Below the pieces are notes generated by a model, which saw nothing but the letters and a program-made list of their open reading frames with translations, was not told the DNA's origin and did no database searches. From contig JBBAAG010000059.1 of NCBI GenBank assembly GCA_041658405.1, positions 1 to 20,338 on the forward strand: a stretch of DNA of 20,338 nt, written 5' to 3'. Positions within the stretch are counted from its first letter, which is position 1, and the number at the start of each line of letters is the position of its first letter. Position numbers and translations under genes: made by a program. Shown piece by piece: positions 1 to 6,895 of this stretch. The DNA comes from Elusimicrobiota bacterium (GTDB lineage: Bacteria > Elusimicrobiota > UBA5214 > JBBAAG01).

Positions 1-1
1 A

Positions 2-397
2 AGGCTTGAGGATGTTGTGCTAGAGCTTTCTAAGTATGACCGCCAGTTTGATATGCGATTAATCAAGGCTGAATCTTTGATACCTGCGGGCACGGATTAT
101 CAAAAAGGTGAAACTGTTATTCTTGTCCAGCAGCAGGAACAAATTGGCGAATTGAATGAAGAGTTGAAACAAGTTAAGAATGAACTCGAGAACGTTACAA
201 AATCATTGTTGTTGACACGGGAACAGGTGGAACAGCAAACTAGTGTGAATAAAACAAAAATGGGTACAAAAAAAAGTATAGGGAACAATGCTGAAAGCCC
301 AAATAATGGTTTTATTGAAGCACTGATGTTGTCGCCGTGGACAAGTATCATTGCTTTGAGTGTCTCAGTGTTTACCCTTCTAGTAGTAATCTTTTGA
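2..397 (+). CDS. C-terminal part of a tail-anchored coiled-coil protein (5' end outside window)
   Basis: The frame is open to the left edge, so this is the 3' end of a longer gene; a GTG at 17 could start it, but the frame continues above it and nothing marks a ribosome site. The visible 131 residues hold a charged region, then a Glu/Lys/Gln-rich helical stretch with heptad-like spacing (roughly residues 43-82). A polar Lys/Asn/Ser linker follows, and then one hydrophobic segment of about 20 residues that ends exactly at the C-terminus (about 110-131). This is the layout of a tail-anchored inner-membrane protein with a cytoplasmic coiled coil. I do not recognise a family. It ends 34 bases before the gmk ATG, and the gmk promoter -35 hexamer overlaps its stop codon, so it is probably the last gene of a separate transcription unit. 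Confidence is good that it is coding and low on function. Confidence 0.6.
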   Translation, partial: RLEDVVLELSKYDRQFDMRLIKAESLIPAGTDYQKGETVILVQQQEQIGELNEELKQVKNELENVTKSLLLTREQVEQQTSVNKTKMGTKKSIGNNAESPNNGFIEALMLSPWTSIIALSVSVFTLLVVIF

Positions 398-423
398 CAG
401 GTTTATATATTTAATTATATAAT
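394..423 (+). promoter_or_regulatory. Sigma70-type promoter for gmk, possibly leaderless
   Basis: A perfect -35 (TTGACA, 394-399) is followed by an 18-base spacer and a perfect -10 (TATAAT, 418-423). The -35 overlaps the TGA stop (395-397) of the preceding gene. The predicted start of transcription is near 430-431, directly at the gmk ATG at 432, and no Shine-Dalgarno sequence lies in front of that ATG. Confidence 0.7.
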
Positions 424-431
424 AAATGTTT

Positions 432-1043
432 ATGTACAAAAAGTCAGGAACACTATTTGTGATCTCCGGCCCATCCGGTGTGGGTAAGTCAACGTTATGC
501 AGTAAAGTGCTTGAAGTAACTGATAACATTGTCTATTCAATCTCATGCACAACACGGCCGTCAAGACAAGGTGAAGTTAATGGAAAAGAATATTTTTTTG
601 TTAGTGAAACCGAATTTGAACAAAAAGTCAGGAAATCAGACTTTATTGAGTGGGCAAGAGTACACGAACATTATTATGGTACACCAAAAAAGTTTATTAT
701 TGACACTATAAAAAGCGGGACGGATGTCATCCTTGATATTGATGTGCAAGGCGGGATGGCGATTAGCAGGAATTTTAGTAATTCGGTATTAATATTTGTA
801 TTACCGCCGTCGCTATCAACTTTGCGTAAACGTTTAAAAGCAAGGAAGCAGGATAGTGAGAATATTATACGAAAACGTGTAAATAAAGCAAAATGGGAAT
901 TTAAGTTTGTCAGAAAATACGGATACGCAGTAGAAAATGATGAATTAGAAGATGCAGTGAAAGAAATCGGTTCTATTATTTCGGCGGAAAGGTTGAAGGT
1001 TCAAAGGCAGGTTGAGATAATAAAAAAGTTGATTGGTAAATAG
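432..1043 (+). CDS. gmk: Guanylate kinase
   Basis: Guanylate kinase phosphorylates GMP to GDP with ATP in the cytoplasm, a required step in GTP supply. The P-loop GPSGVGKST lies at residues 13-21. The GMP-binding stretch follows (TTRPSRQGEVNGKEYFF, about 40-56), then the DIDVQGG motif near 105-111 and a basic lid (LRKRLKARKQD). The length, 203 residues, is normal for the family. An in-frame ATG at 426 would add two residues; 432 is preferred because the promoter at 394-423 should start transcription at about 430 and because family members usually begin a few residues before the first beta strand. No Shine-Dalgarno is visible. It begins a run with rpoZ and coaBC, a gene order common in bacteria. 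The identification is secure; the start is less so. Confidence 0.95.
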   Translation: MYKKSGTLFVISGPSGVGKSTLCSKVLEVTDNIVYSISCTTRPSRQGEVNGKEYFFVSETEFEQKVRKSDFIEWARVHEHYYGTPKKFIIDTIKSGTDVILDIDVQGGMAISRNFSNSVLIFVLPPSLSTLRKRLKARKQDSENIIRKRVNKAKWEFKFVRKYGYAVENDELEDAVKEIGSIISAERLKVQRQVEIIKKLIGK

Positions 1044-1076
1044 TTTAGATTAATAAAAAGGGGAAATTACAAAAGT

Positions 1077-1460
1077 ATGGCAACAAAAGAAGAATTGGTT
1101 TTAGAAGATTTATTGTCAAAGACGGATATTAACAGGTATGAACTTGTGCAGTTGGCAGCGTATTGGAGCAAAGAGCTTAAACGCAAAGAAGATGCTGCAG
1201 GTAACCGCAAGGATGTACGTGATTTTATTACCCAGGCAATGACTGACGTTCTTTCAAAAAAGGTTTCACGTGAAGATATTCAGAAGTTATTGAAGGCACA
1301 AACTGAAGAAGTTGTTTCCGCTGCTATGACTGCTGCACAGGAATTACTTGCGGTTAAAGATGTTAAGAAAACTGAGAAAGAAGAGAAAAAAGAAGTAAGC
1401 GGTAAGAAGGATGGAAAAAAGGGTAAGGCAAAATCTAAAACTGAGAAGAAAAAGAAGTGA
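1077..1460 (+). CDS. rpoZ: RNA polymerase omega subunit with a lysine-rich tail
   Basis: Omega helps assemble and stabilise RNA polymerase by clamping beta-prime. The conserved core is seen near the N-terminus: a short LLSKTDINRYELVQLAA stretch (residues 12-28) matching the NRYELV signature, then a charged loop and a second helix (about 45-70). Position directly after gmk and before coaBC supports the call. At 127 residues it is longer than a typical omega of 70-90. The extra length includes a low-complexity Lys/Glu/Gly tail (about 94-127) with more than half lysines. A GGGGA ribosome site at about 1059-1063 precedes the ATG. The gene overlaps coaBC by four bases (GTGA at 1457-1460), suggesting coupled translation. 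Confidence 0.88.
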   Translation: MATKEELVLEDLLSKTDINRYELVQLAAYWSKELKRKEDAAGNRKDVRDFITQAMTDVLSKKVSREDIQKLLKAQTEEVVSAAMTAAQELLAVKDVKKTEKEEKKEVSGKKDGKKGKAKSKTEKKKK

Positions 1461-2665
1461 TAAAGAGTGTTAAAGGTAAAACAGTTGTTCTTGGTATAAC
1501 AGGGAGTATCGCTGCTTATAAGGCTGCGGAACTCGCACGGAGGTTGATGAAGCTTGGGTTGAAGATAAGGTGTGTGCTCACGCCTTCTGCCGGGAAGTTT
1601 GTCACGCCGTTGATGTTTCAATCTTTAACCGGGGAAAAAGCTTTTCTTGAAATGTTTGATGCGGATAACTGGGAAGCTGGGCATGTGGCACTCGCAAAAA
1701 GTGCTGATGTTGTTGTCATAGCTCCTTGTACTGCGAATACTATTAATAAACTTGCGGTTGGTGTGTCGGATAATTTGTTGACTTGTACTGTACTGGCGGC
1801 AAAGGTGCCGGTTATTATAGCGCCTGCTATGAATGACGGGATGTATAATAATATCATTACCCAAAGAAATATTACTGAGCTTAAATCAAGAAATGTTATT
1901 TTTGTAAATCCTGTGAAAGGCATGCTTGCTTCAGGGTATACAGGTATTGGCCATCTTGCGGAAATTGATAATATTGTAAGTGCTGTAGTTGATACTCTTA
2001 CACGTGAGTATGACAATAAAATATTGTATGGGAAGACTGTGCTAATCACGGCAGGTGCAACACGCGAATATATAGATCCTGTGCGGTATATAACAAACGC
2101 ATCAACCGGGAAGATGGGTACTGCTCTGGCAGTGGCAATGAAATATGCCGGTGCTAACGTTGTTTTCGTGAAAGGCGCGACTGTGGAGTCCACTCCGCCG
2201 GTGGATAAGGTTGTTACCGTAGATTCTGCGGAACAAATGTATGATGCCTGTAACAAATATTTTACTGAAGCAGACGTATTTATTTCTGTGGCTGCAGTGT
2301 CTGATTACCGTGCAGATAAAGTTGTGAGGTCAAAGATTAAATCCGGAAAAGACGGGTTACAGCTAATGCTCGTACCGAATAGGGATATATTGTTTGAACT
2401 CGCAGCCAATAAGGCTGATAAGGTCGTAGTGGGATTCTCGCTCGAAACTGAAGATCTTGTTAATAATTCGGTGCAGAAGTTAAAGAAAAAAAATTTGGAT
2501 TTAATAGTTGCGAATACCGCGGAAGTGATTGGTTCCAATGACACAAGCGTGGTAATAATAACGTCAACTGGTAAAAAGGAACGCGTTGTAAATATTGATA
2601 AGTACGCGCTTGCGCAAAAAATTGTGTCATATGTTGCTGGGGTGTTAGAACAAAAAAGTAAATGA
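1457..2665 (+). CDS. coaBC: Bifunctional phosphopantothenoylcysteine decarboxylase/phosphopantothenate-cysteine ligase
   Basis: CoaBC makes 4'-phosphopantetheine for coenzyme A: CoaB joins cysteine to phosphopantothenate and the FMN-dependent CoaC decarboxylates the product. The CoaC half (about 8-180) has the GSIAAYK flavin motif, catalytic His76 in GHVALAKSAD, and PAMN (123-126). The CoaB half (about 190-398) has ITAGATREYIDPVRYITNAS (197-216) and the AAVSDYR motif (279-285). The start is GTG, overlapping the rpoZ stop, which fixes the frame. At 402 residues it is full length. One oddity: in the CoaC clamp the usual active-site Cys (C158 of the E. coli enzyme, in ACG) is Ser159 here (codon TCA at 1931-1933), and the following GR is GH. 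The half may be altered or may use a known variant; the overall identity is certain. Confidence 0.93.
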   Translation: MIKSVKGKTVVLGITGSIAAYKAAELARRLMKLGLKIRCVLTPSAGKFVTPLMFQSLTGEKAFLEMFDADNWEAGHVALAKSADVVVIAPCTANTINKLAVGVSDNLLTCTVLAAKVPVIIAPAMNDGMYNNIITQRNITELKSRNVIFVNPVKGMLASGYTGIGHLAEIDNIVSAVVDTLTREYDNKILYGKTVLITAGATREYIDPVRYITNASTGKMGTALAVAMKYAGANVVFVKGATVESTPPVDKVVTVDSAEQMYDACNKYFTEADVFISVAAVSDYRADKVVRSKIKSGKDGLQLMLVPNRDILFELAANKADKVVVGFSLETEDLVNNSVQKLKKKNLDLIVANTAEVIGSNDTSVVIITSTGKKERVVNIDKYALAQKIVSYVAGVLEQKSK

Positions 2666-3396
2666 AGTCAAGGATATCAGTTGTACTAAAATTATTCATA
2701 TTTATAATGGTTCTTACCGGTACTTTGAATGCGCAGCATCAAAAGCCGTTCTTTGTCCCAAATTTTGGTGTTAAGTTTGTTTATACCGACCTAAAAGCAT
2801 CAAGTGTAAGTCTCGTCGGCAGTTTTAACAGCTGGGATCCTATGCGTAAACAATTGAAAAAAGGTAAAAATGGTGTGTGGGTGGGATATCAGATATTAAC
2901 TGAAGGTAAGTATAGTTATCAGTTTATTGTCGATGGAAAAAAAGATCCTGAACCGCCGGTGGATCTTGAGGTTAGCAAGTTAGAAGATGGTAAACTAAAA
3001 GTGGTTACAGTAAACGCTATCAAGGAAACAGCCACTGAGATTCAACAGAAAGATACTGCTATCCAGGAAAATGAAGTTCAGAAAAGCGCTGAGGTTAGTA
3101 TTGAGATACCTCCCGAGAATAGTGAACTGCCAGTAGGAGCGTTGCCGCCTCAGATTGCCGCGCAGCATGTGCGGTTTATGTGCAATTATCCCAACGCAAA
3201 ACGCGTGGATTTAGTTGGTTCTTTCAATAATTGGCAGATAGGCAAAAGTAAGTTCACTAAAAATAAATCAGGTGCGTGGGAGACGGAACTGAAATTATCA
3301 CCCGGGAAATATGATTATCAATACGCAGTAGACGGTAAGTATAATAAAGAATATGCATGGACACTGATAATCGACCGTTCGGTAGGAATGAAGTGA
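2662..3396 (+). CDS. Secreted protein with two CBM48 (glycogen-binding-like) domains
   Basis: The protein has a lysine/arginine start, a hydrophobic stretch (about 7-22) and a likely signal-peptidase site after LNA24, so it is exported. Two domains of the AMPK-beta/CBM48 early-set type follow, at about 36-100 and 168-238. Each carries the VGSFNxW signature (VGSFNSW 52-58, VGSFNNW 185-191), a GxW strand and the GKYxYQFxVDG strand pair. The linker (about 101-165) is Glu/Gln/Pro rich. These domains bind alpha-glucans or serve as Ig-like modules beside glycosidases, but no catalytic domain is present. The ATG overlaps the coaBC stop (ATGA), and the stop touches the next ATG (TGATG), so it sits inside the housekeeping operon. 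A periplasmic or surface glucan-binding or purely structural role is possible; the ligand is not known. Confidence 0.8.
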   Translation: MKSRISVVLKLFIFIMVLTGTLNAQHQKPFFVPNFGVKFVYTDLKASSVSLVGSFNSWDPMRKQLKKGKNGVWVGYQILTEGKYSYQFIVDGKKDPEPPVDLEVSKLEDGKLKVVTVNAIKETATEIQQKDTAIQENEVQKSAEVSIEIPPENSELPVGALPPQIAAQHVRFMCNYPNAKRVDLVGSFNNWQIGKSKFTKNKSGAWETELKLSPGKYDYQYAVDGKYNKEYAWTLIIDRSVGMK

Positions 3397-4004
3397 TGAA
3401 TAGTATAAAAGCTGTTATCTTTGATTTAGGTAATGTAATATTGTATTTTGACCATCAAAAAAGCCTCTCACAGTTTGCAGCTCTTACCGGTCATACTTCT
3501 GAAGAGTACGGAAAATATATATTTGAGGCAGGGTTAAAGAATGAATTTGATACTGGAAAGATTGAACCGGAAGAGTTTTATAACAAGATTAGTATAAAGT
3601 TCGGGTTAAAGATATCGTTAAATGAATTCAAGCAGATATGGGGTAATATATTTTGGCTGAATACTGATGCGGAAAGTGTAATTAATAAATTGTCCGGAAG
3701 AATTAAACTCTACCTATTATCTAACACGGATGCACTACATTATGAATATTTTATGGCTAACTATCCTATCCTGCAAAAGCTGGATAAGTGTTATACATCA
3801 TTCGGATTAAAACGCGTAAAACCTGATCCCCGGATTTATGAGTTTGTTCTTAAAGACATTAACTGCCGGCCGGAAGATGTGGTATACATAGATGATTGTA
3901 AAGAGTTTATCATGACCGCAAAAAAAATAGGGATTAATACCATACATTATATTGATAATGTAATACTTGCACCGGAATTATTGAATTATGGAGTTGTTGT
4001 ATGA
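3396..4004 (+). CDS. HAD-family phosphatase (YihX-like)
   Basis: This is a haloacid-dehalogenase-superfamily hydrolase, probably removing phosphate from a small metabolite. Motif I is FDLGNVILYFD, with nucleophile Asp10; this GNV form is typical of the YihX/HAD-IA branch, whose E. coli member is a glucose-1-phosphate phosphatase. Motif II is LLSNT (107-111), motif III uses Lys142 in KRVKPDP, and motif IV is YIDD (164-167). An alpha-helical cap lies between motifs I and II (about 20-90). The frame is open further upstream, but ATG 3396 is chosen: it overlaps the preceding stop (TGATG) and has AGGA eight bases ahead, giving a 202-residue protein of normal family length. The stop overlaps the next start (ATGA). 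The substrate cannot be read from the sequence. Confidence 0.85.
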   Translation: MNSIKAVIFDLGNVILYFDHQKSLSQFAALTGHTSEEYGKYIFEAGLKNEFDTGKIEPEEFYNKISIKFGLKISLNEFKQIWGNIFWLNTDAESVINKLSGRIKLYLLSNTDALHYEYFMANYPILQKLDKCYTSFGLKRVKPDPRIYEFVLKDINCRPEDVVYIDDCKEFIMTAKKIGINTIHYIDNVILAPELLNYGVVV

Positions 4005-4870
4005 ATAAACAAATAAATACTCCTGGATTGTCAACGTATTACTACGCAGGAAGTAAACTGTCAGAACGTATCGGAGTGATAGCTGAGGCTGGGTTTAAAA
4101 AAATAGAAATATGGGCGAACACACCGGACAGGCATTTTGATTATCATAAGCAGGAGCAAATCAAGGAGTTGGAGGTAAGCCTAAAAACGTATGGCGTAGA
4201 AGTTGAAACTATGCATTCGCCGTTCTTTGGAAATAACGATTTTTCTGCGTTAGATGAAACTCAACACCGTGCTACAATGTCTGAGTTTGAGTACGCAATA
4301 AATGTTTTGTCAGGTTTTGGCGGTAAAGTGATGGTAGTGCATCCGTCAAACTGGACTTCAAAGGATGCTAGTGAACTATATGATCCTGAAAAAAAAGCCG
4401 CGAGGGTTAAGCAAATAATTAAGTCGGTAGATATTCTCTACAATGTCTGCGATAAGTGCAATGTAACACTGGCGTTTGAAACGTTATTACCCGATAATCT
4501 TGCTGGTAATATTCATAATTATCAAGAGATTATTTCTGCAGTAAAGAATAAATATGTAAAAGTATGTGTTGATACGTCACATTTATGGTTGTGGCAGGGT
4601 AAAAGTGTTGAGGAATGGGTGGATGGGTTCAAGGGTTTGATTGTGACTACTCATTTATCAGATAATTCAGGTACTGGACGTGATCGTCATTTGACATTGA
4701 ATGCCGGTGATATTAAATGGGAAAATGTATTTAATGCTTTGCAAAGAGGTGTTTTTGAGAATGCATATATGCTTGAAGTGCAACATCCTCCTGCAAGTGA
4801 TAATGTTTCAGCTGAGGTTAGGCTAAAAGAGTTGTATAATACGGTAACAGGTTATTTATCTAAACTGTGA
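4001..4870 (+). CDS. Sugar phosphate isomerase/epimerase-like TIM barrel (AP_endonuc_2 fold)
   Basis: The 289-residue protein has the pattern of the xylose-isomerase-like TIM barrel family. Candidate metal and catalytic residues fall at the ends of successive strands: His72 (ETMHSP), His114 (VVHPSNW), Glu160 (LAFET), Asp191 and His194 (VDTSHLW), His218 (THLSDN), Asp228 and His230 (GRDRH) and Glu259 (LEVQHP). Family members isomerise or epimerise sugars and inositols; endonuclease IV has the same fold, but the short loops here and the SDNxGxxDxH motif fit the sugar-active group better. A TGGAG ribosome site sits six bases before ATG, which overlaps the HAD stop. Pairing with a HAD phosphatase hints at sugar-phosphate metabolism; the substrate is unknown. 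Confidence 0.82.
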   Translation: MNKQINTPGLSTYYYAGSKLSERIGVIAEAGFKKIEIWANTPDRHFDYHKQEQIKELEVSLKTYGVEVETMHSPFFGNNDFSALDETQHRATMSEFEYAINVLSGFGGKVMVVHPSNWTSKDASELYDPEKKAARVKQIIKSVDILYNVCDKCNVTLAFETLLPDNLAGNIHNYQEIISAVKNKYVKVCVDTSHLWLWQGKSVEEWVDGFKGLIVTTHLSDNSGTGRDRHLTLNAGDIKWENVFNALQRGVFENAYMLEVQHPPASDNVSAEVRLKELYNTVTGYLSKL

Positions 4871-4889
4871 TAATGGATGGGATGTAAAG

Positions 4890-6158
4890 ATGGATATTAT
4901 TAATGCGCCACGGGGAACCCGTGATATATTAGGCAGAGAAGTTGTTAATCACAGGACAGTGGAGTCAATCGCGAGTAAAGTCTTTGAACGGTGGGGATAC
5001 GAAGAAATTATTACGCCTGTGTTTGAACACCGTGAACTGTTTATACGATCAATAGGAGATACTACGGATATTGTTGAGAAAGAAATGTATTCTTTTCAAG
5101 ATAAAAAAGAACGGTGGATGGTATTACGCCCGGAAGGGACTGCTGCAGTGGTACGCGCGATGATTGAACATAAAAGATTTCAACCCGGGAAAATTAATCG
5201 CGAGTTTTATCGTGGTTCAATGTACCGTTATGAACGCCCACAGGCGGGGCGTTACCGCGAGTTTTATCAGGTAGGGGCTGAACTATTCGGTGTGACATCC
5301 GCTTACGGTGATTGGGAAGTAATCATGCTTGGGTATGATATCCTGAAAACACTGAAACTTGACGGTGAAATAAGGATCGAACTTAACAGTTTAGGCTGCA
5401 AAGAGTGCCGTCCAAAGTACCGCGAAGCGTTATTAAGTACTCTAATAAGTTATGGGCCGCAACTCTGCGGAGATTGTAAAAACCGTATTACACGGAACCC
5501 ATTACGTGTGCTTGACTGCAAAATTGATGCCGGAAAAATTGGTAATCTACCATCAACTTTGGAATATCTGTGCGATGAATGTAAAACACATTTTGAATTA
5601 ACCACATCGTTACTGAAAAAAAGCGGTGTAGAGTTCAGCGTGAACCCAAAACTTGTCCGCGGTTTAGATTATTATACCCGCACGGTATTTGAGATAAAAT
5701 GCGCAAAACTTGGCGCTCAGGATGCAGTTGCAGCAGGAGGTAGGTATGACGGGTTGGTAGCCGAACTCGGCGGGCCTGCAGTGCCGGCAGTAGGATTAGC
5801 GTTTGGTGTTGACCGTTTATCCTTTCTTTTGTCTCAGCAACAAACCAGTACGGATAAAAGCGATAATTGTATATCCGTTATCGCAGCGGGTAGTACAGAA
5901 GTGTTGTCTAGAATATCGTTATTAGCGAGGGATATTAGAAATTCAGGATTTAATGTATATACCGAATTCTATGATAGTAAAAGTATGAAAGCACAGATGC
6001 GGTATGCTAATGAATTAGGAGTAAGGGCTGTCTTGATCTATGGAGAAGATGAACACACAAGAGGTGTTATACAAATGAAAGATATGAATAACGCAACACA
6101 GGCTGAAGTTAAGCTGTCAGATTTGTTTGATGAATTAAAAAAAGTATTAGAGAAATAA
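4890..6158 (+). CDS. hisS: Histidine-tRNA ligase
   Basis: Class II synthetase that charges tRNA-His. The N-terminus carries APRGTRDILG (residues 6-15). Motif 2 appears as LRPEGTAAVVRA (79-90) and MYRYERPQAGRYREFYQ (111-127); the histidine-binding signature LVRGLDYYTRTVFE (255-268) and GGRYDGL (283-289) follow, and motif 3 is GLAFGVDRL (302-310). The C-terminal anticodon-binding domain spans about 328-420. Three CxxC pairs lie in the insertion domain (C170/C173, C193/C196, C228/C231) with C210 nearby, a cysteine-rich pattern seen in many bacterial HisRS proteins that may bind zinc. At 422 residues it is normal length. It starts 19 bases after the isomerase-like gene. No T-box or other leader fits in that gap. 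Very secure. Confidence 0.97.
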   Translation: MDIINAPRGTRDILGREVVNHRTVESIASKVFERWGYEEIITPVFEHRELFIRSIGDTTDIVEKEMYSFQDKKERWMVLRPEGTAAVVRAMIEHKRFQPGKINREFYRGSMYRYERPQAGRYREFYQVGAELFGVTSAYGDWEVIMLGYDILKTLKLDGEIRIELNSLGCKECRPKYREALLSTLISYGPQLCGDCKNRITRNPLRVLDCKIDAGKIGNLPSTLEYLCDECKTHFELTTSLLKKSGVEFSVNPKLVRGLDYYTRTVFEIKCAKLGAQDAVAAGGRYDGLVAELGGPAVPAVGLAFGVDRLSFLLSQQQTSTDKSDNCISVIAAGSTEVLSRISLLARDIRNSGFNVYTEFYDSKSMKAQMRYANELGVRAVLIYGEDEHTRGVIQMKDMNNATQAEVKLSDLFDELKKVLEK

Positions 6159-6168
6159 TTGCTGTAAT

Positions 6169-6183
6169 ATAACAAAGTGTTAT
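6169..6183. promoter_or_regulatory. Short palindrome upstream of the Crp-type regulator
   Basis: ATAACA and TGTTAT form a perfect 6-bp inverted repeat around AAG, between the hisS stop and the regulator gene, 19 bases before its ATG. It could be a weak self-regulatory site or a small hairpin; no T-tract follows, so it is not a factor-independent terminator. Short AT-rich dyads arise by chance, hence the low confidence. Confidence 0.25.
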
Positions 6184-6202
6184 TCGGAGGTTAAAAATTG
6201 TT

Positions 6203-6880
6203 ATGGTAACAAGTATTTTGTCAAAAGTCGCTCTGTTTTCTGGGATGAATAAAAAGCAGTTGAAGAGGTTGAGTAAACTCGGTGTAATTAAGAAGTTTAA
6301 GGCTAGGGAGTCAGTTTTTTCTGAGCAAGAAACAGGTGATGCTTTTTATGTAATTATAAAAGGGCTTGTAAAAATATTTAAGCGTTCATCTGTGGGTGAA
6401 CATAAAACCTTGGTTATACTTAAGGAAGGCGATTTTTTTGGTGAGATGGCAGAACTGGATAAACCGTACCGTTCAGCAAGCGCGCAAGTTATTGTAGAAA
6501 GTGAATTACTGGTATTCTACAAAAAAGCGTTTGAAAAAATTATAAGTAATTACCCGCGGATAACTGTTAATCTTATGCAAACTATGTCTGCTAGGTTGCG
6601 GGAAGCGGATGAACAGATAAAAAATCTTGTATTTCAAAATACGGCAGGGAGGTTAGCGGTGGCATTGCTTGATCTTTCAACAAAGTATGGGAATAAAACT
6701 GCTAAAGGTATTGAGATTAATGTTAAACTCTCACACCGTGATATTGCGGATCTTGTAGGGAGTTCACGTGAACTTGTGACAAAAGTTATGAATCAATTCA
6801 AGCATATAGGATGCATACGAATTGAACACGGAAAAATGTATATAATCAATAAAAGACGATTGAAGGATTGTATCTACTGA
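6203..6880 (+). CDS. Crp/Fnr-family transcriptional regulator
   Basis: The 225-residue protein has the full Crp layout. A cyclic-nucleotide-binding beta-barrel (about 10-110) carries GDFFGEMAEL (76-85) and an Arg-Ser pair (90-91) at the position that contacts cyclic-nucleotide phosphate in CRP. A long dimer helix (about 113-142) follows, then a winged helix-turn-helix (176-216, LSHRDIADLVGSSRELVTK). The only cysteines are 204 and 223, so an FNR-type iron-sulfur cluster is not expected. A GGAGG ribosome site lies at 6186-6190, twelve bases from ATG. The gene is 15 bases ahead of nifS, so the pair is likely co-transcribed. The signal could be cAMP or another small ligand; target genes are unknown. 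Confidence 0.9.
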   Translation: MVTSILSKVALFSGMNKKQLKRLSKLGVIKKFKARESVFSEQETGDAFYVIIKGLVKIFKRSSVGEHKTLVILKEGDFFGEMAELDKPYRSASAQVIVESELLVFYKKAFEKIISNYPRITVNLMQTMSARLREADEQIKNLVFQNTAGRLAVALLDLSTKYGNKTAKGIEINVKLSHRDIADLVGSSRELVTKVMNQFKHIGCIRIEHGKMYIINKRRLKDCIY

Positions 6881-6895
6881 GATACTGCTTATTAA

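Noticed and set aside
1618..2256. Long open frame (212 codons) on the - strand within coaBC
   Set aside because: It is antisense to a clearly conserved enzyme, has no recognisable domain and looks like a product of codon bias in coaBC.
3357..3395. Earlier start for the HAD phosphatase
   Set aside because: It would overlap the CBM48 gene by 40 bases and add residues before the normal first strand; ATG 3396 has a ribosome site and the coupled TGATG overlap.
6203..6880. FNR-type oxygen sensor
   Set aside because: The N-terminal cysteine cluster is missing; only Cys204 and Cys223 are present.
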